A stretch of DNA of 64,000 bases from Odobenus rosmarus divergens (Eukaryota; Chordata; Mammalia; Carnivora; Odobenidae): contig NW_004452157.1 of NCBI RefSeq assembly GCF_000321225.1, forward strand, positions 52,771 through 116,770, in the 5' to 3' direction. The number at the start of each line of letters is the position of its first letter. Position 1 is the stretch's first letter. A program made the translations under genes and the position numbers. Below are positions 33,563 to 45,786 of the stretch, one piece after another. The notes under the pieces were generated by a model. It did not search any database and had not been told where the DNA came from. It saw only the letters and a list, made by a program, of their open reading frames with translations.

Positions 33563-33755
33563 GACAGTTTTTAAGTTTATTGTGCAGTTAGGTGAAATTC
33601 ACATAACCTAAAATTAACAGTTTTAAAGTGTACAATTTGGTGACATTTAGGATGTTTGCAGTGTTGTGTGGCAATCACTTCTACCTAGTTCCTAAACATT
33701 TCATCCCCTTCAAAGGACAGCTTGTATTCATTATGCAGTCATGCCCCATTAATAA
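33563..33755 (-). mobile_element. Old L1 3' UTR fragment (antisense)
   Basis: 'gtgaaattcacataacctaa', 'ttttaaagtgtacaatttgg' and 'ttgtgtggcaatcacttcta' match a widespread antisense L1 UTR block. Confidence 0.75.
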
Positions 33756-33759
33756 TTAG

Positions 33760-35510
33760 TTTTTAAAGAAAAACCAAACCAAACCCTGACCACGGCTTGC
33801 AGAGCTATCCGCCATATGCACCACCACCCCTGCTGCCACACTCCCACTTCCTAGGTCGAGTCACAAAGGTCTCCTTTCTGTGCTCCTTGAATTTGCTGTA
33901 TCTTTTTCTCTCCCCATTATCTTTTCACATGCTTCTCTCTCTGCTTCTAACACCAAGCTCCCTACTTTTCATCTATCAAACTACTACTCCTTTTGAAGTT
34001 TCCCTGAATGCCCAGGCCAGGTTTCTATCCAGGTTTGCTGTCCAGACCAGGAAGTTCTCCCATAGCTACAGATGTCATGAAGCTAGTTAATGATGCCATT
34101 GGGATTCAGACCTAGAAAGACTGATGCTGAAGCTTATGCTTTTAGTAACCCAGCTCCGCTGGCCACTCACTGGCACATCTAATTATATTCAATTCACATG
34201 TGATAGTGCAAAGTTAATTTTTCATAAACACAAACCTTAATTCTCAAATACATGCAGTCTGAGTGCTGGGATATATGATGTGTGTCCTCTTTGGCTTCCT
34301 GAATAAAGCTCCAGGGCCTACTACGAAACAAGATACATGTAGGGTAAATTATTTTGAGCATAAATGAACATTTAGGGAGTTAGCGTAAGTGGAAGCCAAC
34401 CAGCTAGTCCTGCAGTGAACTGGTGGCCAAAGGTGAGAAGACAGCCCTGACTATAATTTCTGTTTCTGAGCTCTACACCATTATCTGCCTTTAATGAATC
34501 ACGTGTGAAATTGGAGAGGTTTTAAGGGGAAGCCACACACAGACTTTGAAACAGCCCTGAAGGACTTTTAATACATGCCCCATATTTTAATGCATGAGAA
34601 AACAGACTACAGAATACGGCACAAAAGAGGTCAAACTTGCATTCCCTGATGGGCAGTTCCTTTGGGATCGCGGTCCTTAGCAAACCATTTTGGATCTTTT
34701 CCTGAGTAATTGGTCACTGGTCACCCATGTTTAGACATCTGAATTGCACTCCAGGGTTCTATAAGCCGTCAGTGGGGAATGGGTCTGGGTTCATTGGCAT
34801 GAAAGCCATTCTCTTCATTGTGCATGTAATTACCTATGAAAGTGATGCTAAGGATTTTGCACCCTTTTGAGAAGTGGACAGCACAGCTATATGTCCTATA
34901 AAACTAGCTGCCATGGTGCAGTAAGAGGAGAAATAAATCTTCCATCTTGATGACAGCCTGTACAACTGAAGCTGGGGATATAGATGGCTCTGAAAAATGG
35001 AATCTTGTAGTCTTTGACAGTGTAATTATTACCCACTGTCAACTTATATGGTATTTTCACAAAAAAAAAATCACTCGTTACACTTCATGCAGATACTAAT
35101 TTTGTCATCAAATATCACTTAGGAGAACATTAACAATTTAGGAACTTTTATATTAAAATTGGCTAAAGTGACTGTTTCAACAAATGCACAAGATGCCATA
35201 ACCATAAAGCCTTCTCATTCTGAGAATTCTGTATGATTGCTTCAATCCCAATGTAGAGGGTTAGAGAGAACAAGGGGATTCAACTAACAAGGCAGTGTCT
35301 GGGATTTGGAAGCCAGAGAGACAACAGCAGAACTGGAAGTGGTTTACAAGTGTTCTGTGACTTTTTTCTTAAAGAGAAGATCTTCCTCTTAGCAATAGTT
35401 TTAACTTTTAGTTTATGTCTTTTTAAAACTTAAATTAAAAAATCTCATTTTTGTGAAGACTTTAATATTTGGTCAATGTTCACTGGTAAGGGAAAATGTA
35501 TTTTTGATGT
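33760..35510. other. Unassigned non-coding stretch
   Basis: Contains a pyrimidine-rich segment with a 97-codon ORF (33797-34090) that has no recognised domain. No other repeat or gene signal. Confidence 0.5.
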
Positions 35511-35514
35511 TATG

Positions 35515-35725
35515 TGGTGATGGCAACAACTAACATTTTTACTGAGTGTTCACTAAGAATCAGGCTCTGTCCTGTGTGCTTTATACCTCCTGCCTAGTTA
35601 AATTCCCATAACTACCAAATGAGACAAGCAATATTATTATCCCTATTTTACAGATGTGAAAACTGATACATAGGTTAACCAAGTTAAATAACTTGATTAA
35701 AGTTGCACAGCTAACCAAACATATG
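35515..35725 (-). repeat. MIR fossil
   Basis: Plus strand reads 'actgagtgttcactaagaat', 'aatattattatccctatttt' and 'aaagttgcacagctaacca', the reverse-MIR order. Confidence 0.75.
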
Positions 35726-35804
35726 ACTATTGTGACCACTGCATTTTGCCACTTCCTATTTGTAGCAACCAGTTACTATTTGCCCTTGAATATCATGTTG
35801 GTAT

Positions 35805-35905
35805 TTTTTCACAACAAATGAGGTAGAGCTTATCATTTTATAGATAATGCAATGGAGGCTTATAGAAATCAAACAACTTGTCCATAGTCACCCCTGTTAG
35901 TGTCA
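35805..35905 (-). repeat. Second partial MIR fossil
   Basis: 'atcattttatagataatgca' and 'caacttgtccatagtcaccc' repeat the same MIR section in the same orientation 100-200 bp later. Confidence 0.6.
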
Positions 35906-35909
35906 CCTA

Positions 35910-36400
35910 ATTTTCAACCTAGTAAAAGGAATCCAAATCTCAGTGTATTAGAGAGTGTTTAGTTTTGTTCATTTCTCTGGATATGAAATGTTTGTTCTTG
36001 TCTCCAAGGACACTACATTTCCAAATCACCTCAGCGTACACAAGGCCTATGCACATAGAACGATTTTTTTGGACCCTGGTAGAGAGTTTTCTAGTCTTTA
36101 GGATTAAAGGCATATATTTGGTACAAAAGAGACCTTGTCTCTATTTTGGTTTATCTCCACAATGAAAAAAATCTCATGCCCTGAATCTAATTGCATAGAA
36201 TTGATGTGTGAAGTGCAATTTTTTATGTGCTTCATCTTCAAGTTCTTCTTCAAGAGTTTAAATCTTTGTTCCAATAAGAAGATAAAAATAAATTTTGGTG
36301 TTAGATTGCTTATGTTAATGCCTTATCTTGATCACTGTAGAATTGGAAATTTTGCTTCCAGCAGAGATGTCTATAAGAAAGATTTGGTTGTATTTTTCAA
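35910..36400. other. Unassigned non-coding stretch
   Basis: Two overlapping ORFs (66 and 130 codons, the latter 36135-36527) are AT-rich and partly over a MIR; no protein motif. Confidence 0.5.
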
Positions 36401-36404
36401 GTGT

Positions 36405-36625
36405 ATTTACAGCAATAATAATATACTTGGCTTTCACTTTTTAGCACTTTATGTAAATATCTTAATTAACCCTCACTGTACTCAAGGTATAGATATTGCA
36501 TCCATTTTAATAAGGCACAGAAAGTGAGAAGCAGTCGGGAGGTCCATATGGTTAGAAATATAATTCCCAAAGGTCACATAGTTAGTCAGGGACAGAACCA
36601 CTGACACCATAGGCACTGCTTACTG
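36405..36625 (-). repeat. MIR fossil
   Basis: 'agcactttatgtaaatatct', 'attaaccctcactgtactca' and 'aaaggtcacatagttagtca' are in reverse-MIR order. Confidence 0.7.
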
Positions 36626-36708
36626 GGCATAGCAATTACATCATTAAAATTAAAATGACATGAAATGCTAGAAGTAGAAGCAGTGGGTAGAAGATTAAGG
36701 GGTTTCTT

Positions 36709-36795
36709 CACAAACAATGAATCATGGAACACTACATCAAAAACTAATGATGTAATGTATGGTGATTAACATAACAATAAAAAATTTTTAAAAAA
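36709..36795 (+). mobile_element. Ultra-short L1 insertion (87 bp) with perfect TSD
   Basis: Only the last part of the young L1 3' UTR ('caaacaatgaatcatggaac' to 'aacaataaaaaatttttaaa') is present. 'gaagattaaggggtttctt' is identical over 19 bp at 36690-36708 and 36796-36814. Confidence 0.95.
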
Positions 36796-36850
36796 GAAGA
36801 TTAAGGGGTTTCTTGCTGTCATATGAGGACATGATAAAATTAAAAATAAG

Positions 36851-36852
36851 GT

Positions 36853-36889
<37 letters not shown>

Positions 36890-36965
36890 TGTGTAGAGAG
36901 AGAGAGATAGGGAGAGGGAAAAGGAGAGAGAGAGAGAAAAAGAAGAGAAGAGAAAAGAGAAGAGA
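36851..36965. repeat. Compound (TG)n-(GA)n microsatellite
   Basis: A (TG)n tract (about 36851-36893) runs into a purine-rich (GA)n/(GAAAA) tract up to about 36965. Antisense ORFs here are low-complexity artefacts. Confidence 0.9.
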
Positions 36966-36969
36966 TGGA

Positions 36970-37910
36970 GAATCTCTCCGGCTTGGAAAGAAAAATGCTG
37001 AGAGAGGACATGAGCTATGACAAAGGAGAGCTTTTAAAAGTATAAAATGTTGTTTGCCATATGAAATGACATGCAATTTAAATCAAAATGTTGTTTGCCA
37101 TAATGGAAAACCATGTGCAGCTTCCCTCCATCATTTACCAGCTGTGAACTTGGATTGGACAAGTTGTCTAATAGGGATGGTAATTCTGTCCCCCTAGTGT
37201 CACTGTTGGATGCTAATGAGAAAATGTGGATAAGACCCTCAGAAACCTTTGATACATCTCTTATAATGTTATGTTTTTCCAAGTTAAAAAAAAAAAAGTC
37301 GGGAGGGCAGAGTAGTGGTTGTCAAATATTTAAATGCACTAATGTGGGAGAGGGATTAAATGTTCTTTTTGATTACTGGTGAATAGAAACAAATTTTGAC
37401 TTAATGACAAACCTGGCTTCAATGAAGACTGACTAGAAGGGGATAGTTTTCCTTCAGAATGTGTGAGTTTTCTGTTATTGGAGAGATTCAAATGCTTGTG
37501 GTCACTTCGATAGTATAAAGGAGATTTGAGTGTTAGGCCAGCACAAATTCAGGTAAACTGTAAAGTTACTTACAATCTTTAGGGTCTATGGTAATAACAA
37601 AAGTTAATACCAGGAGAAAGTGAACTTCTCTACTGATTTACCTATCTCTAGGCCAAGGACTACCTTCTTTAAGTCAAATTTGTAACAAATAAAAGAAAAT
37701 CTCATTTTATATAACAAATGGTTTGCTGAAGGAATTATGTCTTATGATACATGTTTTTGGAAGGCCTCTGGGGTCACTTATAAAATGTGTCACCTTCAGA
37801 TATGATACAAATGAAAAATATGGATTACTCTAAAACATGTCAACAAAAGTTTGGAAAATGTTATATTGGAATTGCATGTTTATTTGCATGTCTACCTATC
37901 TAAGGCAGGT
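36970..37910. other. Mostly unassigned; possible MIR core
   Basis: A direct repeat of 'aaaatgttgtttgccat' occurs at about 37044 and 37086. A weak plus-strand MIR ('ccagctgtgaacttggattg') may lie at 37125-37270. Otherwise nothing recognised. Confidence 0.4.
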
Positions 37911-37914
37911 GTGT

Positions 37915-38085
37915 CTATAAACTCTTTCTGTAAAGGGCCAGAGAGTAAATATTTTAGGCTTTGTGGGTGGTTTCTGTGTCAACTGCACAGTTTTGCTGTT
38001 GCAGCTCTAAGGCATCCATAGACAATATGAAAATGAATAAGCATGGTTATCTTCCAATAAAATTTTAAGACAGTGGCCTAAAGGC
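37915..38085. mobile_element. hAT-type DNA transposon fossil, copy 2
   Basis: 'ctttctgtaaagggccagag', 'tattttaggctttgtgggtg' and 'tccaataaaattttaagaca' match the same family as 23.40-23.58 kb, in the same orientation. Confidence 0.7.
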
Positions 38086-38119
38086 AGTAGTTTGGTAATC
38101 TTAGCTCTAGAGTGTTTAG

Positions 38120-38565
38120 CTCTATGAGGGCAGTCTTCTGTCAGGTTTCTCAGTTGCAAGCAACAGTAATCATCTGTGCATAATTTGAGCAGAAAATGGA
38201 TTTATTAAAGCATATTTTGGCAATTTGAAGACTCTCTAAGAGGCTAGAGAACCAGGATTAAATGCCACAGACAAGAAAAATCACTACAGTAATGCTTCAT
38301 AACAGATCCCATGAAGATGCCTCTCCTCCCAGGCACCTAAAGGTGTTTCCAGAACAGGAACCATCACTGTCCCTGGATACTGGGAGGTACTATCTCTTTT
38401 ACTAGTCTCATCAGTCTCACCAGAATAGAACTGGTGATCGCCCTGTTTCATTGCCTCATCAGCTGTGCAATCCAAGGTCAGTGTAGATGACTCTGATTGG
38501 CAGAGCCAGGTCAAATGCCTGCATCTTAGCTGCAATGAAGGCTGGGGATACAAGTATCCAGCATT
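38120..38565. repeat. Probable ancient interspersed repeat
   Basis: 'ctcagttgcaagcaacagta' followed by 'atggatttattaaagcatat' is the start of a common old mammalian repeat that I cannot name exactly. An 89-codon antisense ORF lies inside it. Confidence 0.4.
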
Positions 38566-38569
38566 TTCA

Positions 38570-38900
38570 TCTTACGTGTTTGATGCCTGAAATGGAGAAT
38601 TCCCTAAACACAAGAAAGAGGTTCAGTTTCTGAGTAGTAAAATAGATCTATAGATACCCACTATTGCAAACAGTGCTGAGTTTCTTCACATTTGTTTCTG
38701 CAGTGCCTAGCGTGTTGTCCAGTCTATAAGAGATTGACAGGAATAATATACTTAATAAACAAGAAATAGGAAGTAGAAGAACTACTAAGACAGGCTTATC
38801 TTTTAAAGGTGATACCACGATAATTATTTTCTTCCCACACTCTATGCCAGAGAGCAATGTATAGTCAGAAGGCAATGTCCCCACCTTGATGAGAAGACAA
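38570..38900. other. Unassigned non-coding stretch
   Basis: No element or coding signal beyond a 78-codon antisense ORF. Confidence 0.5.
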
Positions 38901-38904
38901 TGGC

Positions 38905-39090
38905 CTTCTCATTCATTCATTAATTCACTCATTAATTGACTATTTGTGAATGTTCCTCTGTGCCAGGCAACATGATAGGTGGAAGAGACAATGATGAGCA
39001 AAAACAGAGGTAAGGTCTGCCCTGATGGGGTTCCTCATCTAGGTGAGGAGAAAGGCATTAGTAAAAGAGGAGATAATGTAAAATTCCAAG
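38905..39090 (+). repeat. L2 fossil
   Basis: 'ttcattcattaattcactca', 'cctctgtgccaggcaacatg' and 'gtctgccctgatggggttcc' follow the L2 order. Confidence 0.65.
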
Positions 39091-40191
39091 TTACTTAGCT
39101 GCTACAAATAGTATCCAGAATATAAAGAGAACTTTTACAACTTGACAACAAAAATATAAACTACCCAATAAAAAAAAATGAACAAAGGACTTAGACACTT
39201 CTCCAAAAAGGATATACAAATGGCCATATGCATATGAAAAGATGCTTAATGTCATTAGGCATTAAGTAAATGCAAATCAAAACCACTGTGAGATACCACT
39301 TCATATCCATTAGAATGGCAATAAAAATAATAATAATGAAAATACTGTGCTGACAAGGATATGAAGAAATTGGGACCCTTGTTTATTACCAGTGAAAATG
39401 TAAAATAGGGCAATGGTCATCCGAAACAGTTGGCAATTTCTCAAAAAGTTAAACACAGACTTACCATATGACCCAGCCATTCCACTCATAGGTATATATC
39501 CAAAGGACTGAAAACAAGTACTCAAACAAATATATGAAGGTTCATGGCAGCACTGTTTACAATAGTTAAAAGGTGGAACCCTTGGAAGCTAAATGTCCAT
39601 CAACAGATGAATGGATAAACAAATTGTGGTATTATGCAGCATAGAATATTCTTCATCTGGAAGAAACTAAGTATTAATACATGCTACAACATAGATAAAC
39701 CTCAGAAACATTATGTTTAATGAAAGAAGCCAGGGCAAAAAGTCACATATTTTATAAACAACCTAACTTGACACCTAAAGGAGCTAGAAAAATAAGAAAA
39801 AACAAAACCCAAAAGCAGTAGAAGGAAGGAAATAATAAATACTAGAGCAGAAATACATAAAATAGAAACTTAAAAATGATAGAACTGATCAATGAAACCA
39901 GGAGTTGTTTTTTTGATCAACAAAATTGATAAACCTTTATTTAGCCAGACTCATCAGAGAGAAGGGGGGGATTCAAATAAAGCAGAAACGAGAGAGGAGA
40001 AATAAAAACTGGTATCACAGAAATACAAAGATTATAAGAGAGGAGCAAGACAACAAATTGGACAACCTAGAAGAAATGGATAAATTCCTAGAAGCATATA
40101 ACATCCCAAAACTTATATAGGAAGAAATAGAAAATTTGAGCAGACTGATTACCAACAATGAAATTGAATCAGTAATCAAAAAACTCCCAAC

Positions 40192-40305
40192 GGGGGCACC
40201 TGGCTGACTCTTGATCTCAGTGTTGTGAGTCTGAGCCCCATGTTGGTTGTAGAGATTACTTAAAAATAAAATATTAAAAAAAAAATCCAAACACACAAAA
40301 GAAAC
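40192..40305 (+). mobile_element. Short SINE, tRNA-like type
   Basis: Begins 'gggggcacctggctgactct' and ends 'gagattacttaaaaataaaa' plus a long A-rich tail. It lacks the CT body of standard SINEC. 'aactcccaac' (40182-40191) and 'aacccccaac' (40306-40315) look like a TSD. Confidence 0.8.
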
Positions 40306-42532
40306 AACCCCCAACAAACAAAAGTCCAGGACCAGATGGCTTCATAGGTGAATTCTACCAAATAAAGAGTTAATATCTCTTCTTTTCAAAGTATTCCAAA
40401 AAGTAGAAGAGGAAAGAAAGCTTCCCAAAATCATTCTATGAAGCCAGCATTACCTTGATACCAAAATCAGATAAAGACACTACCAAAAGAAAGAACTATA
40501 GGCCAATATCTCTGATGAACATAGATGCAAAAATCCTCAACAAAATATTAGCAAACCAAATCAACAATACATGAGAAAAGTCATTCATCATGATCAAGTG
40601 GGATTTATTTCTGGGATGCAAAGGTGGTTCAATATTCACAAATCAATCAATGTGATACATCAGTGAAAGGACAAAAACCATATGATTTCAATAAATGCAG
40701 AAGAAGCATTTGACAAATTACAATATTCATTCATGATAAAACCTTCAACAAAGTAGGTTTTGAGGGAACATACCTCCACATAATAAAAGCTATTATGAAA
40801 AACCCACAGCTAACATCATACTCAATGGTGAGAAACTGAGAACTTTTCCCCTAAGATCAGGAACAAGACAAGGATGTCCATTTTCACCTCTTTTATTCAT
40901 CATAGTACCAGAAGTTCTAGTCACAGCAGTCAGACAACAAAAAGAAATAAAAGGCATCCAAATTGGTAAGGAAGAAGTCAAACTTTTACTATTTGCAGAT
41001 GACATACTATGTATAGAAACCACCAAAAAACTACTAGAACTGGTAATTGAATTCAGTAAGATCTCAAGATACAAAATTAATGTACAGAAGTCTGCACAAT
41101 TCTCTACCCTGATAATGAAGCAGCAGAAAGAGAAATTAAGAAAATAGTCCCATTTACAATTGCACCAAAAATAATAAAATACCTAGGAATAAACTTAACC
41201 GAGGAGGTGAAAGACCTGTACTCTCAAAACTATAAAACACTGATGAAAGAAATTGAAAACAACACAAAGAAATGGAAAGATTTTCAATGTGTGTGAATTG
41301 GGAGAACAAATACTGTTAAAATGCCCATGCTAACCAAAACAATCTACAGATTTAATTCAATCTCTATCAAAATACCAAAAGCATTTTTCACAGAACAAAT
41401 AATCCTAAAATGTGTATGGAACCACAAAAGACCCTGAATAGCCAAAGCAATGTTGAAAAAGAAGAACAAAACTTGAGGTATCACAATCCCAGATTTCAAA
41501 ATAAATTACAAAATTGTAGTGATCAAAACAGTGTGGTACTGGCACAAAAAATAGATACATAGATCAATGGAACAGAATAGAGAGCCCAGAAATGGACCCT
41601 CAACTCTATGGTCAATTCATCTTCAACAAAGCAGGAAAGAATATCCAATGAGAAAAAGACAGTCTCTTTAATAAATGGTGTTGGGAAAACTGGACAGCAA
41701 CATGCAAAAGAAACTGGACCACTTCATTGCACCATAAATTTAAAATGGTTTAAAGACCTAAATGTGAGACCTGCAACTATAAAAAACTTAGCAGAGAGCA
41801 CAGGCAGTAACCTCTTTGACATCAACCATAGAAACTTCTTTCTACATATGTCTCCTGAGGCAAGAGAAACAAAAGCAAAAATAATCTACTGGGACTACAT
41901 CAAAATAAAAACTTTGCACAAGCAAGGGAAACAATCAATAAAACCAAAAGACATGCTACTGAATGGGAGAAGACATTTGCAAATGACATATCTGAAAAGG
42001 GTTAGGATCCAAAATATATAAAGAGTTTATAAAATTCAACACCCAAAAAACAAATAATTAAAAATGGGCAGAAGACATGAACAGACATTCTCTAAAAAAG
42101 ACATACAGATTGCCAACAAAGACATGAAAAGATGTTCATCATCACTTACCATCAGGGAAATGCAAATCAAAACTACAATGAGGTATCACCTTACGCCTGT
42201 CAGAATGGCTAAAATCAACAACACAAGAAACAACAGGTATTGACAAGGATGTAGAGGAAAAGGAACTCTCATGCACCATTGGTGGGAATGCAAACTGGTA
42301 CAGATACTGTGGAAAACCTTATAGAGGTTCCTCAAAAAGTTAAATATATAACTATGCTATGTAGGATCCAGAAGTCGCACTATTGGGTATTTAGGTATTT
42401 ACCCAAAGAATACAAAAACACAAATTCAAAGAGATACATGCACTCTTATGTTTATAGCAGCATTATTTACAATATACAAGATATGGAAGGAGCCTATGTC
42501 CATTGATTGATGAATGGATAAAGAAGATGTCA

Positions 42533-42592
42533 TATTATATATACACATATGTATATATATATGTATGTATATAATATATATGTGTATATATA
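42533..42592. repeat. (TA)n/(TATG)n microsatellite
   Basis: An alternating purine-pyrimidine AT-rich tract lies within the L1 3' part. Confidence 0.9.
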
Positions 42593-43264
42593 TGAAATGG
42601 AATATTATTCTGTCATAAAAAAGAATGAAATCTTGCCATTTGCAATGACATGGATGGGGCTAGAGAGTATAATGCTAAGTGAAATAAATCAGTCAGAGAA
42701 AGACAAATGCCATATGATTTTACTTATATGTAGAATTCAAGAAACAAATGAACAGGGGAAAAAAAAAGACAAACCAAGAAACAGACTCTTAACTATAGAG
42801 AACCAACTAATGGTTACCAGAGTGGTGGTGGATGGAGGAAGGGTGAAAAAGGTGAAGAAGACACTTGTCATGATGAACACTGAGGAGTGTACAGAATTGC
42901 TGATTCACTATATTGTACATCTGAAACTAATATAACACTGTATGTTAATTATACTGGAATTAAAATTTTGACAAAGTCACATATTGTATGATTCCATTTA
43001 TGTGCAGTATCCAGAATAGATGAGATGAATCCATGGGGGACAGAAAGCAGTTTGGTGGTTTCCAGCAGCTAGGAGGAGGAGGGAATGGGAATTAAGTATG
43101 GGGTTTAATGACTATTGGGTTTTTGGAGTAATGAAGTTGTTTTAGAATCTGATGTAGGTGGTGGTTGCACAGTACTGTGAATGTCCTAATGACACTGAAT
43201 TGTACACTTTAAAAGGGTTACATTATGTTATGTGAATTTTACCTCGAAAAGCAAAGAAAACAAA

Positions 43265-44185
43265 AAAACAAAAAGAGTGGGTGTGAAGACTGGCTAGGTA
43301 GTTGTTGGAAGAGTTCAGGCTAGGGATTAGACTGTGGACATGGAGAATGGAGCAGTGAATCTCAGTGATAAACTGAAGGTAAGGTTGATGTCAGAGGAAG
43401 AGGAGGAGAACCACAGACTTGGGTTTTGACGTTCATGGCCAACTTAATGCTGCAGAGGGATATTAGTGAGAATTCAGCCAGATCAGAGTTCCCCCCAAAC
43501 TCATTATCTGACCCTTTTTAAAATGGACTTACAGACGCATAAAACCAGTTCTGGTTAAGGCCATTTATTTCTTTCCAATAAAACTTGAAGCTTTCATTTG
43601 ATCCAGTAAAATTCTTAATACCATCTTTTTATCTCTCTCTTTAAAAAGCCATTTTTATGTGTTCTAAGCATAATAATTATCTACTTGACAAATGTATTCC
43701 TAATTACACAACTACTTTATTACATAGTATCAACTTATAAATGCCTGAAGTCTGAGATCTGTCTGGGAAAGAAATTATTTTATTCAATGTATAATGTAAT
43801 TTCCTCTCAGTTATTGAAGGGTTGTGGGAGAAAAGGATTTGGGCTGGAAAGCTCTAGTGTATAATTGTAGAACTTCTGTGTCTGATGGAAATCAGGTATA
43901 ATGATGAAGTGAGGCAGGATTTATTAGAAATCCTTGCTGGGTCGTTGTTTACTATGAAGTATGTGCATCTACATGTGTGCACAGGTTTACATGTGTGCAT
44001 GAGTGTGCACATATATGTGTATGTGCATGAGTGTATGTGTATTTAATGCAGTAAGAGGAAGTGTCTTTGCCATGAAGTAGTCTCATTTCACCAAGTAGCA
44101 AGGAGTTGAAAATGAATGTCCATGTGGCAGGAATGGCATCCTATACCAACCTCTGACATTTGTCTCCTTGTCTTTATAACAGTGG
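43265..44185. other. Unassigned non-coding stretch
   Basis: Includes a degenerate TG/CA-rich tract at about 43960-44040 made of 'atgtgtgca'-like units. No gene recognised. Confidence 0.5.
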
Positions 44186-44189
44186 CTAT

Positions 44190-44460
44190 AACCTCTACTT
44201 GTTAAAGGGAAATATAGAAAGGTGATGTAGGACACTTTGATCAGCTATTAAAAACTCAAAAGGAGTATAATCATCAGACCTTTTATATTCTCTAACAGCT
44301 GAGGATAAATTATAGGGGCAATAGGAATTTTGATGAAAAATACGTTGAAGCCTAAAGCACTTCTGGGAAGCTTGATGGACCAATTTAGTCTGGTGGTTGG
44401 GGGACCAGTAATCAAGGAACGACTTTTCTAATTTGACAGTTTTGCAGAAGTCATTATTGA
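44190..44460. other. Unassigned, possible retroelement relic
   Basis: A 62-codon antisense ORF has no clear motif. The style is reminiscent of retroviral sequence but cannot be supported. Confidence 0.2.
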
Positions 44461-44462
44461 CT

Positions 44463-44765
44463 ATTTTTTTATTATGTTAATCACCATACATTACATCATT
44501 AGTTTTTGATGTAGTGTTCCATGATTCATTGTTTGCGTATAACACCCAGTGCTCCATGCAGAACGTGCCCTCTTTAATACCCATCACCAGGCTAACCCAT
44601 CCCCCCACCCCCCTCCCCTCTAGAACCGTCAGTTTATTTCTCAGAATCCATAGTCTCTCAAGGTTCGTCTCCCCCTCCGATTTGCCCCCCTTCATTCTTC
44701 CCTTCCTGCTATCTTCTTTTTTTTAAACATATAATGTATTATTTGTTTCAGAGGTACAGGTCTGA
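44463..44765 (-). mobile_element. Carnivore L1 3' end with two-part 3' UTR
   Basis: On the minus strand the order is the older terminus ('cctctgaaacaaataataca', 44765 to 44727), an internal A-run, then the young module ('aggaagggaagaatgaaggg' to 'aacataataaaaaaat'). This reproduces the junction seen at 1952-1962, on the opposite strand and in a separate copy. Confidence 0.85.
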
Positions 44766-45075
44766 GAGTTTTGCTTATATGGAAAGGCTTCTCCAAGGCT
44801 TATCTTGGCTCCACCAACTGCCACAGAAGTTGGTTTTTCTCTGTACCAGGATGTGCCCACATCCTGGACCATTTTCTTAAGAACTCCCAACTTCTGATCA
44901 TTCCCTTGGAGATACTGGACTACTCAGTAGAAGCCCCACTATTACCCTCAAACTGCTTAGATCAACAGTGCTCTCAACTATTCCAGTATATACGTATCCC
45001 CTAAATTTTCATACTCTTCCATACTCTCTCTCTTCCTCTCTCACCTACTTTATATGAAAATGTAAACATGCCAAA
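44766..45075. other. Unassigned non-coding stretch
   Basis: One 77-codon ORF; no recognisable protein or repeat. Confidence 0.5.
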
Positions 45076-45140
45076 ATGTTATTTTTTTTTTTTTGCCTGT
45101 CTCTTATTTTTACAGACTCAGTGTCATTTGCTGTGGAAAT

Positions 45141-45141
<1 letters not shown>

Positions 45142-45174
<33 letters not shown>
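45142..45174. repeat. (TG)n microsatellite
   Basis: About 16 uninterrupted TG units. It is the source of ORFs with poly-VC or poly-TH runs. Confidence 0.95.
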
Positions 45175-45176
<2 letters not shown>

Positions 45177-45394
45177 GAGAGAGAGAGATCTCCACCCACA
45201 TGTAAGAGAAACCAAGTTCCAGATTCTGGGGGTGGGGGGGTGGGAACCCACTCAAGGTACAAACTGGTCAATGTTGACCTCCGTAATGGAGAGGAATGTG
45301 GCATTATTCAATGGGTCACTGAATCTCTTGCCAGTTTTTCAGTGGAAGAGAAAAGAAGACCAGTGGCCGCATGGCATAGGCAGAATGGGTGTGG

Positions 45395-45520
45395 ATGGGG
45401 CAAAGGGGCCGAGTCCTGGCTCTAATCCTTTGCACTAACTCCCGATGTGATCTTGGGTCACTAGACCTTACTGAACTCATATGTAAAAAAGAAGCAGTTA
45501 AGTGTAGATGATAAATTACA
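45395..45520 (+). repeat. MIR fossil
   Basis: 'ggccgagtcctggctctaat' and 'gatgtgatcttgggtcacta' are the MIR B-box and core landmarks. Confidence 0.65.
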
Positions 45521-45552
45521 TCATCTAATTAAAAACAAACAAACAAGCAGAT

Positions 45553-45735
45553 AATGGTTACCCTGGGGCAGGAATGGGTTAACTGGGAGGGCACAGGAGA
45601 GCTGTTGTGTTTCTGGCAATATTCTATTTCTTGATCTGTATGGTGGTTACAAGGCTTGTTTAATCACTGTATATGCAGTGTACTTTTCTATATGTATTTT
45701 ATTCTTCTAGAAAACTTTGTCATATAAAATATGCA
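45553..45735 (+). mobile_element. Old L1 3' end fragment
   Basis: 'tggttaccctggggcagga' and 'tattctatttcttgatctgt' match the 3' UTR of older L1s. Confidence 0.5.
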
Positions 45736-45786
45736 AAAGAAAAACATTATAGCCATCTGAAATCATTATTAAAAAAATAAAAAGAC

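Larger units (their letters stand above)
39754..42972 (+). mobile_element. Younger L1, 5'-truncated, 3.2 kb
   Basis: Sense ORF2 sequence runs from upstream of the RT domain through the C-terminus to a 3' end 'atactggaattaaaatttt'. The FADD catalytic box is at 40992-41003 ('tttgcagatgac'). Fragmentary frames survive at 41608-42021, 42279-42506 and 42549-42935; stops and shifts elsewhere make it dead. 'aaagtcacatatttta' (39738-39753) and 'aaagtcacatattgta' (42973-42988) are the TSD. It contains a SINE (40192-40305) and an (AT)-rich microsatellite (42533-42592). Confidence 0.9.
39100..43260 (+). mobile_element. Old L1, split by a younger L1
   Basis: ORF2-like and 3' sequence is present at 39100-39753 ('aaatcaaaaccactgtgaga', 'catatgacccagccattcca') and resumes at 42973-43260, ending with 'gaattgtacactttaaaagg' and an A-rich tail. 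The middle is a separate insertion. Confidence 0.85.

Noticed and set aside
36766..37076. Ser/Leu/His-rich antisense ORFs
   Set aside because: Low-complexity reading of the TG/GA repeat.
41608..42935. ORFs of 137, 75 and 128 codons as a gene
   Set aside because: Translation is L1 ORF2 C-terminal sequence broken by stops and shifts.
45076..45438. 120-codon ORF
   Set aside because: Built on a (TG)n microsatellite giving a Val/Cys run; no conserved flank.
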